Below are positions 45,839 through 55,926 of a stretch of DNA of 64,000 bases, piece after piece. Positions within the stretch are counted from its first letter, which is position 1, and each line of letters begins with the position of its first letter. Origin of the DNA: a bacterium D16-50 (GTDB lineage Bacteria; Bacillota; Clostridia; Lachnospirales; Lachnospiraceae); assembly GCA_003612485.1 (NCBI GenBank), contig RAZA01000002.1:1-64000 (forward strand), read 5' to 3'. Made by a program: the position numbers and the translations under genes. Below the pieces are notes generated by a model. It had not been told where the DNA came from, ran no database searches, and saw only the letters and a list, made by a program, of their open reading frames with translations.

Positions 45839-45855
45839 TATGGAGGCAGTCAGAA

Positions 45856-47253
45856 TTGGCAAAGGGCAAGATCAGAAAGTATAGGAAACCCATCAATCTG
45901 AATATAGGCATGATCATTTTCGGCGGGATATTCATTTATGTGGTTATCTGCGTCATCATGTATTTTCAGACCAGCCATATCGTGCGCTATGAAGTGAAGG
46001 AGGGATCCCTGACCTCAGACACCATCTATAGGGGGGTGATTCTGCGGGATGAGACCGTTGTGTACGCCCAGACCGCCGGATATGTCAATTACTATATCCG
46101 TGAGGGCGAGCGGGTGGCCAAAGATGATCTGGTCTACATTGTGGACGAGACAGGAAGGCTCAGTCAGGAGATCTCCAATAGCAGTCTGGCGGAAAATTCT
46201 CTCAGCGACAAACAGCTCATGGAGTTTCGCAGCGAGCTGGCCAACTTTGCCCATGGATTCGAGGCGTCTCATTTCAGCAGCGCTTATGATTTCAAGCAGT
46301 CGCTGAACAATACCTTGCTGAAGCTGGCCAATGACGCCATGCTGCAGAACGTGGAGGATCTGGACGGATCTTCCGGCATCAATATCGTCAACCGTTCCTA
46401 TTCGCCCAGAACGGGCATCGTGGCTTACTGGGTGGACGGATATGAGGATCTGACGGCCCAGAATGTGAACATGGACATATTTGAGGAAGAGACTTACGAA
46501 AAGAAAAGGATGGTCGGAAATTCTCTGATGGCCGCAGGGGATGCGGTCTATAAGCTGTCCACCAACGAAATCTGGTCCGTGGTTATTCCCATTGAAGCCA
46601 GCCGAGGAGCCCAGCTGCAGGAGGAGGGTTTTGTGAAGGTCCGCTTTCTCAAGAACCAGTATGAGTCCTGGGGGGAAGCCAAGCTTTTGTCCAATGGGGA
46701 CGGAAACACCTACCTGCAGCTTTTTTTCACAAATTCTATGATAACCTTTATGTCTGACAGATTCCTTGACATTGAATTGATCGTGGAGGATGAAGTAGGG
46801 TTAAAGATACCGGTATCATCAATTGTGGAGAAGGAATTTTTCCTGATTCCGGAAGATTATGTGATTCCCGGCGGCAACAACGGAGGAGACAGTATCATCC
46901 GGCAGCGCTATCAGGAGGACGGAACCATTTCCAGTGAAGTCATAGAGATATCCGTCTATAATTATGACAGTGAGACCAAGGAGTATTATGTGGACAGCTC
47001 TTTTTTGGATGTGGGGAACAATCTGTACAAGCTGGACAGTCAGGAAAGCTTCACTGTGAGCAAGCGGGCCACATTGATCGGGGTCTATAATATGAACAAA
47101 GGTTATGCGGATTTCAAACAGATCAGCATTCTCTATCAGAATGAGGAATATGCAATTGTAAAGCCAAACACGAAATATGGGCTCAGCGTTTACGATTATA
47201 TCGTGTTGGATGCGGATTCCGTCAGAGACGACCAGTTCATAAACCAGAAATGA
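45856..47253 (+). CDS. HlyD-like membrane fusion/adaptor protein
   Basis: The 465-residue protein has one membrane helix at about 18-38, then an outer region with GYVNYYIREGERVAKDDLVYIVDETG, which resembles the lipoyl/beta-barrel part of HlyD-type adaptors. The rest is beta-rich with a central linker. The gene is a frequent neighbour of ylmE-sepF in Lachnospiraceae, so a role in envelope or division rather than efflux is possible. It starts with TTG at 45856 after TGGAGG. No transport ATPase is adjacent. Confidence 0.72.
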   Translation: MAKGKIRKYRKPINLNIGMIIFGGIFIYVVICVIMYFQTSHIVRYEVKEGSLTSDTIYRGVILRDETVVYAQTAGYVNYYIREGERVAKDDLVYIVDETGRLSQEISNSSLAENSLSDKQLMEFRSELANFAHGFEASHFSSAYDFKQSLNNTLLKLANDAMLQNVEDLDGSSGINIVNRSYSPRTGIVAYWVDGYEDLTAQNVNMDIFEEETYEKKRMVGNSLMAAGDAVYKLSTNEIWSVVIPIEASRGAQLQEEGFVKVRFLKNQYESWGEAKLLSNGDGNTYLQLFFTNSMITFMSDRFLDIELIVEDEVGLKIPVSSIVEKEFFLIPEDYVIPGGNNGGDSIIRQRYQEDGTISSEVIEISVYNYDSETKEYYVDSSFLDVGNNLYKLDSQESFTVSKRATLIGVYNMNKGYADFKQISILYQNEEYAIVKPNTKYGLSVYDYIVLDADSVRDDQFINQK

Positions 47254-47276
47254 CCATCCCATGGAGGCGATTTGAG

Positions 47277-47966
47277 ATGATAGGAGAGAATTTGAAGACA
47301 GTGGAGGCTGAGATCTGCAGTTCCTGCAGAAGGGCGTCCAGAAATCGTGACGAGGTGACGCTGATTGCGGTGAGCAAAACCATGCCGGTCTCCATGCTGA
47401 AGGAAGCCTATGCGGAAGGCGTCCGGGATTTCGGAGAAAATAAGGTGCAGGAGTTGATGGACAAGATACCCCAGCTTCCCGCAGATGTCCGTTGGCATAT
47501 GATCGGACACCTGCAGAGAAACAAGGTCAAGTATATTGTGGACAAGGTTTCGCTGATACATAGCGTGGATTCTCTGCGTCTTGCGGAGGAAATCAGTCAG
47601 GAGGCATCTAAAAAGGGGATCACTGCCAATATCCTGATAGAAGTCAATGTGGCGGGGGAGGAGAGCAAGTTCGGAACCACTGTGGAAGAGGCCTGCAGTC
47701 TGGTTGAATCCATTGCAAAGCTGCCGGCCATATCCGTAAAAGGGCTTATGACCATCGCTCCTTATACGGAATCTCCGGAGGACAACCGCCATTATTTTCA
47801 TAGATTGAAGCAATTGTCTGTTGACATACAACAAAAAAACATTGATAATGTCAATATGGCCACGTTGTCCATGGGGATGACAGGGGATTTTCCTGTAGCG
47901 ATAGAAGAGGGGGCCACATATGTGAGGATCGGAACGGGAATCTTTGGGGAGCGCGACTATCAGTGA
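47277..47966 (+). CDS. YggS family PLP-binding homeostasis protein
   Basis: The 229-residue protein binds pyridoxal phosphate and maintains its balance in the cell. The alpha/beta-barrel shows the PLP lysine in LIAVSKTM, NKVQELMDK, WHMIGHLQRNKVKYI and LSMGMTGDFPVAIEEGATYVRIGTGIFG. The ATG at 47277 fits GGAGGCG 8 bases upstream. It precedes sepF by 22 bases, the ylmE-sepF order known in Firmicutes. Confidence 0.93.
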   Translation: MIGENLKTVEAEICSSCRRASRNRDEVTLIAVSKTMPVSMLKEAYAEGVRDFGENKVQELMDKIPQLPADVRWHMIGHLQRNKVKYIVDKVSLIHSVDSLRLAEEISQEASKKGITANILIEVNVAGEESKFGTTVEEACSLVESIAKLPAISVKGLMTIAPYTESPEDNRHYFHRLKQLSVDIQQKNIDNVNMATLSMGMTGDFPVAIEEGATYVRIGTGIFGERDYQ

Positions 47967-47988
47967 GTGAAAGGCATGGTAATAGAGA

Positions 47989-48510
47989 ATGAGTGTGATG
48001 GACAAATTTTTGAACTATATGCGATTGAACGGCGAGGAAGAAGAGTATTATGATGACGATTATATAGATGATGAGGAAGAGGATTCTGTACCTGCGCCGA
48101 GAAGAGCTTCCCGGTCCAGAGACACAGAGGATTATGAAGACAATTCTCCTGCATTAAAGCGGCAGCCCCAGAGCAGCAAGATCACTCCCATCAAGCAGGC
48201 GGCGTCCAGAAGGGTCGTGAGCGGCAGCGGTATGGAGGTCTGTGTGATCAAACCTACATCTGTGGAAGATGCAAGGGAGATTACGGAGACGCTGCTGGCA
48301 AATAGGACGGTGGTTCTGAATCTGGAGGGCTTGGATGTGGACATTGCGCAGCGGATCATTGACTTTACCAGCGGCTCTTGCTTCGCAATCGCAGGGAATC
48401 TGCAGAAGATATCCCACTACATATTCATTATCACTCCTGCCAGCGTGGACATATCAGGCGATTTTCAGGATATTTTTGGAGATTCCTTCGATTTACCCAT
48501 CAACAATTGA
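47989..48510 (+). CDS. sepF: Cell division protein SepF
   Basis: The 173-residue protein arcs on the membrane and tethers FtsZ. The N terminus (MSVMDKFLNYMRL) is the amphipathic membrane helix, followed by a long acidic, disordered linker (EEEYYDDDYIDDEEEDS) and a C-terminal SepF domain with the EVCVIKPTSVEDAREITETLL and RTVVLNLEGLDVDIAQRIIDFTSGS segments. The gene is placed in an adaptor, YggS, SepF block. Confidence 0.95.
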   Translation: MSVMDKFLNYMRLNGEEEEYYDDDYIDDEEEDSVPAPRRASRSRDTEDYEDNSPALKRQPQSSKITPIKQAASRRVVSGSGMEVCVIKPTSVEDAREITETLLANRTVVLNLEGLDVDIAQRIIDFTSGSCFAIAGNLQKISHYIFIITPASVDISGDFQDIFGDSFDLPINN

Positions 48511-48529
48511 GAGAAAGGCATGAAAGTTT

Positions 48530-49639
48530 ATGTCGGAAAGATTATCCGTTTCATATAACAGAAAGCCCTGCTATGACATCGTATTCCAGCAGTCCTTTCA
48601 GGGACTTTGGCAGGAACTGGATGTTCTGGGGTGCGGCGGCAAAAGGCTTTGTATCGTAACTGACTCCAAGGTCGATGAGCTGTATGGGAATGAGGTTCTG
48701 TCCTGCTTGGATGGAAACTGCCTGAAGGCTGTAAAGTATGTCTTTCCGGAGGGAGAGGCAAATAAGACGCTGGATACCGTGAAGGGCATTTATCAATACT
48801 TGATTCAGGAAGGCTTTGACCGCCGGGACATGCTTCTTGCGCTTGGAGGCGGAGTGGTCGGAGATGTGACGGGCTATGCCGCCGCCACTTACCTGCGGGG
48901 AGTGGATTTCGTGCAGCTTCCCACCACGCTGTTATCTCAGTGCGACAGCAGCATCGGGGGAAAGACGGGGGTGGACTTTGACGGCTACAAGAACATGGTA
49001 GGCGCCTTCAAGATGCCCCGGCTGGTATATGTGAACCTTTCCACTTTGCAGACGCTGGATAGCAGACAATACTTTTCCGGCTTTGGCGAAGTAATGAAGC
49101 ACGGTCTGATAAAAGATGCCCTTTTTTATGAATGGCTTATTGAAAACATGTATGAGATCTGCGACAGAGATATGGCCGTTCTGCAGGAAATGCTTCTGCG
49201 GAGCTGTTCTGTAAAGAAGCTGGTGGTAGAAAAAGACCCTCTGGAACAGGGGGAGCGCGCCTTGCTCAATTTCGGTCATACCATTGGCCATGCCATTGAA
49301 AAAGCGAAGGATTTTCAGCTGCTTCATGGAGAATGCGTGGCATTGGGAGCCGTTGCTGCCGCTTACATATCCTGGAAGCGGGAAATGCTCTCCATGGAAG
49401 AGTATTATGAGATTCGTGATATGTTTGTGCCGTTTTATCTGCCTATTTCCATAGATGATATAGATCCGGACGAGATTCTCCGGCTGACCAAGGCGGACAA
49501 GAAGATGGAATCCGGCAGGATCAAGTTTGTACTGCTCAAAAAGATCGGCAGGGCCGTTCTCGACAGCACTGTGACGGACGAGGAGCTTTTGGCGGCCATA
49601 AGAGAAATCTATTTCAGTGAAGAGGATGCCCATGCATAG
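48530..49639 (+). CDS. aroB: 3-dehydroquinate synthase
   Basis: The 369-residue NAD and zinc-dependent enzyme forms 3-dehydroquinate in the shikimate pathway. Seen are the NAD-binding LALGGGVVGDVTGYAAATYLRGV, SSIGGKTGVDFDGYKNMVG, GEVMKHGLIKD and LNFGHTIGHAIE with the zinc histidines. No other shikimate gene is in the window. The lspA gene overlaps its last 8 bases. Confidence 0.96.
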   Translation: MSERLSVSYNRKPCYDIVFQQSFQGLWQELDVLGCGGKRLCIVTDSKVDELYGNEVLSCLDGNCLKAVKYVFPEGEANKTLDTVKGIYQYLIQEGFDRRDMLLALGGGVVGDVTGYAAATYLRGVDFVQLPTTLLSQCDSSIGGKTGVDFDGYKNMVGAFKMPRLVYVNLSTLQTLDSRQYFSGFGEVMKHGLIKDALFYEWLIENMYEICDRDMAVLQEMLLRSCSVKKLVVEKDPLEQGERALLNFGHTIGHAIEKAKDFQLLHGECVALGAVAAAYISWKREMLSMEEYYEIRDMFVPFYLPISIDDIDPDEILRLTKADKKMESGRIKFVLLKKIGRAVLDSTVTDEELLAAIREIYFSEEDAHA

Positions 49640-50147
49640 AGACAAACGATTTGCAAAGCTGTATATCATTGATGCGGCGGTGATGCTGGTTTTATTTTTA
49701 TTGGATCAGTACACAAAGCATCTTGCGATCCGGCATTTGAAGGGCAATCCGGCAGTGCCGCTGATCGACGGCGTTCTGGAGCTGCAATATCTGGAAAACA
49801 CTGGTTCTGCATTCAGTCTTTTCCAAGGACAAAAGGTATTTATCCTGATTATGGGCTTTGTCTTTTTGTCTGCAGTTCTTTTTTTCTTGTGGAAACTTCC
49901 GGTGAAGAAAAAGTTTCTGGCCGTACATATATTGGCAGCTGTCCTCATTGCCGGCGCGCTGGGAAATATCGTCGACCGTATCCGATATGACTTTGTAGTG
50001 GATTTCATTTCTTTCGTGCTGATCCATTTTCCCGTCTTTAACGTGGCGGACTGTTATATTGTCCTTTCGGCTATCGGCTTATTCATTCTGTTCATGTTTG
50101 TGTATAAGGAAGAGGATTTGAAATGGATCGGTTCTGCTTCGAAATAA
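49632..50147 (+). CDS. lspA: Lipoprotein signal peptidase
   Basis: The 171-residue membrane aspartic peptidase cleaves the signal peptide of lipidated prolipoproteins, such as the carboxypeptidase at 44263. Four helices and the two catalytic-Asp motifs GNIVDRI and FNVADCYI, plus LENTGSAFSLF, are visible. ATG 49632 is 6 bases after AGAGG; GTG 49617 is less likely. It overlaps aroB and rluD-like neighbours at both ends, an operon sign. Confidence 0.95.
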   Translation: MHRDKRFAKLYIIDAAVMLVLFLLDQYTKHLAIRHLKGNPAVPLIDGVLELQYLENTGSAFSLFQGQKVFILIMGFVFLSAVLFFLWKLPVKKKFLAVHILAAVLIAGALGNIVDRIRYDFVVDFISFVLIHFPVFNVADCYIVLSAIGLFILFMFVYKEEDLKWIGSASK

Positions 50148-51031
50148 CCGAAGAGATGGAGGATGAAAGAATCGATAAGTGCCTGACACTGCTTATGGAT
50201 TCTTTATCCCGTTCTTTCATACAGAAGATGATTCGGGAAGGCGCCGTTATGGTGAACGGCGCTCCCGTGAAGGGAAGTTACCGAATGCGGGTGGATGACA
50301 GTGTCAGCTTTTTGCTGCCTGACGCCGTGGAACCGAACATCGAGGCCGAGAATATCCCGCTGGACATTCTGTATGAAGATAAATATGTCATTGTAGTGAA
50401 CAAGCCTAAGGGGATGGTGGTGCATCCCGCCTCAGGACATTACAGCCATACCATGGTGAACGCTCTGATGTATCACTGCAGGGAGGGGCTGTCGGGAGTG
50501 AACGGAAGCCTGCGGCCTGGAATCGTACACCGCATCGACAAGGATACCACCGGAGCCATCATCGCGTGCAAAAACGACAAGGCACATATCTGTATCGCGG
50601 AGCAGCTGCGGGAGCATTCCATCGTCAGGCGGTACCATGCTATCTGTCACGGCGTGCTGAAGGAGGATGAGGGCACCATAGAAAAGCCCATAGGACGACA
50701 TCCTACAGATCGAAAAAAGATGGCCGTGAACACAAAGAACGGAAGAGAGGCCGTGACCCACTACCGTGTGCTGGAGCGTTTTGACAGCTATACCTATTTG
50801 GAATGCCGGCTAGAGACGGGACGGACCCATCAGATCAGAGTCCATATGGCGGATATGGGCCATCCTCTGCTGGGGGATGAAATCTACGGCTGCAGAAAAC
50901 ATCCCTTTCGCCTGCAGGGCCAGACTCTTCATGCCAAGATTCTTGGTTTCCGGCATCCGGAAACGGGTTCCTATGTAGAGACAGACGCCCCTTTGCCCGA
51001 ATACTTCAGACATCTGTTGGAAATCTTATGA
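50123..51031 (+). CDS. RluD-type 23S rRNA pseudouridine synthase
   Basis: The 302-residue enzyme isomerises uridines in 23S rRNA. An S4-like N-terminal domain (about 15-75) is followed by the catalytic domain with the active Asp D139 in HRIDKDTTG and ETGRTHQIRVHM. It resembles the RluA/RluD family; the exact positional target (1911/1915/1917 in RluD) is not provable by reading. The gene overlaps lspA by 25 bases. Confidence 0.9.
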   Translation: MDRFCFEITEEMEDERIDKCLTLLMDSLSRSFIQKMIREGAVMVNGAPVKGSYRMRVDDSVSFLLPDAVEPNIEAENIPLDILYEDKYVIVVNKPKGMVVHPASGHYSHTMVNALMYHCREGLSGVNGSLRPGIVHRIDKDTTGAIIACKNDKAHICIAEQLREHSIVRRYHAICHGVLKEDEGTIEKPIGRHPTDRKKMAVNTKNGREAVTHYRVLERFDSYTYLECRLETGRTHQIRVHMADMGHPLLGDEIYGCRKHPFRLQGQTLHAKILGFRHPETGSYVETDAPLPEYFRHLLEIL

Positions 51032-51045
51032 AAGCTCAAAAAATA

Positions 51046-51074
51046 TTGTCTATTTCCCCGTAATGATGTATAAT
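51046..51074 (+). promoter_or_regulatory. Promoter of the cytidylate-kinase-like gene
   Basis: TTGTCT (51046-51051) and TATAAT (51069-51074) have a 17-base spacer. Confidence 0.6.
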
Positions 51075-51154
51075 ATAATAAATCGATGGCGGAGCAGAGT
51101 CTCCCCTAAGGTCATATGACGGGAAATGAATTCTATACAGAAAGGGGTCTGCCT

Positions 51155-51781
51155 ATGAATACAGTTATTACGATCGGAAGACAATTCGGTTCGGCGGGAA
51201 GAGAAATCGGAGAGAAACTGGCGGAGTATTTCGGAATTAAGTGCTATGACAAGGAGCTGCTTACCAGAGCCGCTCAGGAAAGCGGTTTCTGTGAGGAGAT
51301 GATCCAGAATCACGACGAGAGGCCTACGAATTCATTCTTATATAATCTGGTGATGGATACTTATTCATTCGGCTATAATGCGTCATCATTTGTGGATATG
51401 CCCATCAGCCATAAGGTCTTTCTTGCCCAGTTCGACACGATCAAAAAGGTTGCCGAAGAGGGGCCATGCGTGATTGTCGGCCGTTGCGCCGATTATGCGC
51501 TGGCAGGCAAGACAAACGTAGTACACTTGTTTATTTATGCGGATGAAGAGAGTAAGGTCCAGCGGGTCATGGAGAAATACAGTCTCACCGAGAGCAAGGC
51601 CAAGGATATGATCATCAAGAAGGACAAACAGCGCCAGAGCTATTACAACTACTATTCTTCCAAGAAATGGGGCCGGGCCGACAGCTACGATCTCTGTATC
51701 AACAGCAGCGTGCTGGGCGTAGAAGGCACGGTAAGACTGATCACCCAGTACGTGGAGGACTTTGAAAAGAAGAGCGTGTAA
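51155..51781 (+). CDS. Cytidylate kinase-like family protein
   Basis: The 208-residue protein has a P-loop-like IGRQFGSAGREIGEKLAEYF at the N terminus, followed by CYDKELLTRAAQ, GRCADYAL and DKQRQSYYNYYSSKKWG. This is the stand-alone cytidylate kinase-like family (PF13189) common in Clostridia; its substrate is not established and it is not the housekeeping Cmk. The ATG at 51155 follows AAAGGGG. It has its own promoter at 51046. Confidence 0.85.
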   Translation: MNTVITIGRQFGSAGREIGEKLAEYFGIKCYDKELLTRAAQESGFCEEMIQNHDERPTNSFLYNLVMDTYSFGYNASSFVDMPISHKVFLAQFDTIKKVAEEGPCVIVGRCADYALAGKTNVVHLFIYADEESKVQRVMEKYSLTESKAKDMIIKKDKQRQSYYNYYSSKKWGRADSYDLCINSSVLGVEGTVRLITQYVEDFEKKSV

Positions 51782-51808
51782 AAAACTGCCAAAAAATCAA
51801 CAAAACTG

Positions 51809-51838
51809 TTGACAAAATCAGGCATGTCATGCTATGAT
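51809..51838 (+). promoter_or_regulatory. Promoter of the rplU-prp-rpmA operon
   Basis: TTGACA (51809-51814) and TATGAT (51833-51838) are separated by 18 bases. Confidence 0.65.
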
Positions 51839-51844
51839 GTCTTG

Positions 51845-51950
51845 GTGTGTAGGTCATCCTATGCCGTTTTGCCGCATGGCTCGGTGCAAGTGTATCCGTG
51901 GGATACCACCAAAGTCAGCGAGTAAATGGACCTTGGGGTTCATAAAGAGG
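51845..51950 (+). promoter_or_regulatory. Candidate L21 leader
   Basis: The transcript leader before rplU contains a short hairpin with TATCC (51893-51897) pairing with GGATA (51901-51905), preceded by ATGCCG-TTTT-GCCGCAT-like pairing around 51861-51877. Firmicutes carry a conserved L21 leader RNA at this place that may sense ribosomal protein L21. The full fold was not computed. Confidence 0.5.
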
Positions 51951-51962
51951 AGGTGCATGAGC

Positions 51963-52268
51963 ATGTACGCTATTATCGCAACGGGAGGAAAGCAGTACAA
52001 GGTTTCCGAGGGCGATGTGATTCGTGTGGAGAAGCTTGACGTGGAGGCTGGAAGCGTCGTTACCTTTGATCAGGTAATCGCAGTAAGCGACGGAAGCCTG
52101 AAGGTTGGCGAAGCTGTTTCCGGAGCTACGGTTTCTGCCACTGTCATGGAGCAGGTCAGGGGCAAGAAGATCATTGTATATAAGTACAAGAGAAAAACCG
52201 GCTACCACAAGAAGCAGGGTCATAGGCAGCTGTATACCAAGATCAAGATCGACAAGATCAATGCTTGA
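51963..52268 (+). CDS. rplU: 50S ribosomal protein L21
   Basis: The 101-residue ribosomal protein binds 23S rRNA and shows [16 protein letters not shown] at the N terminus and [14 protein letters not shown] at the C terminus. ATG 51963 is taken because GAGGAGG is 9 bases upstream; ATG 51957 has only a 3-base gap. It heads the rplU-prp-rpmA block. Confidence 0.97.
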   Translation: MYAIIATGGKQYKVSEGDVIRVEKLDVEAGSVVTFDQVIAVSDGSLKVGEAVSGATVSATVMEQVRGKKIIVYKYKRKTGYHKKQGHRQLYTKIKIDKINA

Positions 52269-52273
52269 CTATT

Positions 52274-52606
52274 ATGACTACTGTATTGATTCGCAGAAAT
52301 CGGAATCATTCCTATAAGGGATTTCAGTGTATGGGACATGCAGAATATGCCAAGCGCGGTAAACCGGACATTCTCTGTGCCGCTATATCTGCGTTGACCA
52401 TCGGAACCATCAATTCGCTGGAGCAGCTGGCCGGAGAGCATATGACTGTGACGGAGAATGCGCAAACGGGATTCCTGAAATGTGATTTCGAGTGCGATCT
52501 GCAGGAAAAATCCGTTTTCTTGCTGGATTCCATGATATTTTCTCTGGAGAATCTGAGCAGGGAATATGGAGAAAAGTATTTACAAGTAAAATATGAGGAG
52601 GTGTAG
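52274..52606 (+). CDS. prp: Ribosomal-processing cysteine protease Prp
   Basis: The 110-residue cysteine protease cuts the N-terminal extension off ribosomal protein L27. The catalytic pair is H22 (GHAEYAKRG) and C35 (DILCAAIS). It sits between rplU and rpmA, the usual place. The start is ATG 52274, 6 bases after the rplU stop; TTG 52265 in frame is an alternative. There is no strong ribosome site, so translation is likely coupled to rplU. Confidence 0.93.
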   Translation: MTTVLIRRNRNHSYKGFQCMGHAEYAKRGKPDILCAAISALTIGTINSLEQLAGEHMTVTENAQTGFLKCDFECDLQEKSVFLLDSMIFSLENLSREYGEKYLQVKYEEV

Positions 52607-52609
52607 ACC

Positions 52610-52894
52610 ATGTTGAATATGAACCTTCAATTTTTCGCTCATAAGAAGGGAGTCGGCTCCACCAAGAACGGCAGAGATTCCGAGTCCAAAAGATTGGGCG
52701 CAAAAAGGGCGGACGGACAGTTTGTTAGGGCCGGCAATATCCTTTATAGGCAGAGAGGAACAAAGATTCATCCGGGCGTAAACGTAGGAAGAGGCGGAGA
52801 TGATACTTTGTTCGCACTGGTTGACGGTGTCCTCCGTTTTGAGAGAAAAGGAAGAGACAAGAAGCAGGCTTCTGTTTATCCCGTAGAGAACTAA
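52610..52894 (+). CDS. rpmA: 50S ribosomal protein L27 with cleavable leader
   Basis: The 94-residue protein begins MLNMNLQFF before the mature [15 protein letters not shown] sequence. In Firmicutes this nine-residue extension must be removed by Prp (encoded upstream) for ribosome function, with cleavage after the second F. The mature form has the usual L27 motif [21 protein letters not shown]. Confidence 0.97.
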   Translation: MLNMNLQFFAHKKGVGSTKNGRDSESKRLGAKRADGQFVRAGNILYRQRGTKIHPGVNVGRGGDDTLFALVDGVLRFERKGRDKKQASVYPVEN

Positions 52895-54268
<1,374 letters not shown>

Positions 54269-54281
54269 TATTTACTCTAAA

Positions 54282-54392
54282 GTTAAAACAGATCGGTTAA
54301 AACCGTCCAGTTAAAACAGATCAGTTGAAACCGATCAGTTAAAGTTGATCAGTTAAAACAGATCAGTTGAAACGTCCAGTTAAAACCGAACT
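54282..54392 (+). repeat. Eight tandem 14-bp units before yhbY
   Basis: Units close to GTTAAAACAGATCA repeat eight times from 54282 to 54392, each 14 bases except one 13-base unit. They occupy most of the 169-base gap between obgE and yhbY. They contain no spacer and no cas genes are near, so this is a minisatellite and not a CRISPR. Confidence 0.8.
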
Positions 54393-54437
54393 TAACAGTT
54401 ACTTCACAGTTATAAAATATAAAGAGGAAGAAATATT

Positions 54438-54725
54438 ATGACAAGCAAGCAGAGAGCATATTTGAAGAGTCTTGCCAGCACCCTGAACCCTACTTTTCAG
54501 GTGGGCAAGTCCAGTTTGACGCCGGAACTGACCAATGCTATCGGAGAGACCTTCAATAAGAACGAGCTGATAAAAATTGCCGTGCTTAAAAACTGTGGGG
54601 ACGATCCCAATGAGATAGCGGATGTGATAGCGGAAAGAACCCATTCTCAGGTAGTACAAGTCATCGGCAAAAGGATCGTTCTGTACAAGCCGTACAAAGA
54701 CGAGCCTAAGATCATCCTGCCATGA
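54438..54725 (+). CDS. yhbY: YhbY family RNA-binding protein
   Basis: The 95-residue CRM-domain protein binds pre-50S RNA and has LTSKQRAYLKSLASTLNP-like N terminus, FQVGKSSLTPELTNAIGETF, and the GxxG-like RNA contact region. It takes part in large-subunit assembly. AGAGGAAG lies before the ATG. The nadD start overlaps its last 4 bases. Confidence 0.9.
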   Translation: MTSKQRAYLKSLASTLNPTFQVGKSSLTPELTNAIGETFNKNELIKIAVLKNCGDDPNEIADVIAERTHSQVVQVIGKRIVLYKPYKDEPKIILP

Positions 54726-55333
54726 GGCGCATAGGGATCATGGGGGGAACCTTCAATCCGATTCATTTGGGACATTTGATGCTGGCGGAGTGGGCCATGG
54801 ATTCAGTGGAGCTGGATCAGGTATGGATCATCCCTACAGGGGCATCCTATATGAAGAATCCCCGTGAAATCGTTCCGGCTGAACATAGGCTTCGGATGGC
54901 ACAGCTTGCTGTTGAAGGAAACCCTCTTTTCCGTTGTCTGGATATAGAAATTCAGCGAGGAGCCCCTACCTACAGCTATGAGACCATGGAACTGCTTCAG
55001 AAGAGATACCCTGATGACTCCTTTTTCTTTATCCTCGGCGCAGACTGCTTATTCTCCATTGAAACATGGAAATATCCGGAAAGAATATTTCAATGCTGTA
55101 CCGTCATTGCAGCAGTGAGAGACCGTGCTTTGACGGAGGAGATGGAAGAGAAGAGATGTGCTTTGGAGCAGAAATTCGGAGGGAGGATTATAGTGCTTCC
55201 TTTTTTGAGGATGTCCTTGTCCTCCACGGAAATCCGTCAGCGTGTCCGTGATCGGCAGAGCATCAGATATTTGGTTCCCGACAATGTTTTATCCTATATC
55301 GAGGAAAAGGGATTGTACCGTGAAAGAGACTAA
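54722..55333 (+). CDS. nadD: Nicotinate-nucleotide adenylyltransferase
   Basis: The 203-residue enzyme forms nicotinate adenine dinucleotide in NAD synthesis. The family GGTFNPIHLGHLMLAEW motif is at the start, and SSTEIRQRVRDRQSIRYLVP near the C terminus contains the SxTxxR motif. It starts 4 bases inside yhbY (ATGA-type overlap). The yqeK gene begins inside its last codons. Confidence 0.95.
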   Translation: MRRIGIMGGTFNPIHLGHLMLAEWAMDSVELDQVWIIPTGASYMKNPREIVPAEHRLRMAQLAVEGNPLFRCLDIEIQRGAPTYSYETMELLQKRYPDDSFFFILGADCLFSIETWKYPERIFQCCTVIAAVRDRALTEEMEEKRCALEQKFGGRIIVLPFLRMSLSSTEIRQRVRDRQSIRYLVPDNVLSYIEEKGLYRERD

Positions 55334-55925
55334 TTTGAAAAAGATCAGAAATGCTATGGAAAAGCTGCAGGATGCAAAGCGCTTCGAGCATACGCTGGGC
55401 GTAGAATATACAGCTGCGGCTCTGGCCATGCGCTACGGGGAAGACATCAAAAATGCAAGAACGGCAGGATTGCTTCATGACTGTGCCAAATGTCTCAGCG
55501 ATAAGAAAAGGCTTTCTATCTGCCGCAAAAACAAGATCCCTATGACAGAACTGGAAAAGAAGAATCCTTTCTTGTTGCATGGAAAGGTAGGGGCCTATCT
55601 GGCAAAACAGAAATACGGCATCAAGAATCAGGACGTTCTGAATGCTATTCGCAATCATACCACAGGAAGGCAGGGCATGAGCCTTTTGGAAAAGATCGTC
55701 TTTATTGCCGACTATATTGAGCCATGCCGGAAACATGCACCGAATCTTGCGGAAATCAGAATGCTGGCTTTCGTAGATATCGATAAGGCAATGCTCAAGA
55801 TTCTGGAGGACACTTTAAATTACTTGAAAGACTCCGGAGGGGATATTGATCCCATGACCGAAGCGACATGGCAGCATCTTTTAAGTCAATCAACGGCTTC
55901 AGACAAGGAAGTGAAGGAGGGATAA
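55320..55925 (+). CDS. yqeK: HD-domain protein YqeK (Ap4A hydrolase)
   Basis: The 201-residue HD-domain hydrolase splits diadenosine tetraphosphate symmetrically. Metal-binding positions are H in RFEHTLGV, HD in GLLHDCAK, and later H in LLHGKVGAYL and NHTTGR with D in FIADYIEP. GTG 55320 is used because the preceding frame is nadD code; AGGAAAAGGG is just before. The gene overlaps nadD by 14 bases. Confidence 0.92.
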   Translation: MKETNLKKIRNAMEKLQDAKRFEHTLGVEYTAAALAMRYGEDIKNARTAGLLHDCAKCLSDKKRLSICRKNKIPMTELEKKNPFLLHGKVGAYLAKQKYGIKNQDVLNAIRNHTTGRQGMSLLEKIVFIADYIEPCRKHAPNLAEIRMLAFVDIDKAMLKILEDTLNYLKDSGGDIDPMTEATWQHLLSQSTASDKEVKEG

Positions 55926-55926
55926 T

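Noticed and set aside
51845-51950. A T-box or other metabolite riboswitch before rplU
   Set aside because: No T-box motif or known aptamer core was seen; position and hairpin fit an L21 leader better.
54282-54392. Possible CRISPR array
   Set aside because: The units are directly adjoining 14-mers without spacers and no cas gene is nearby.
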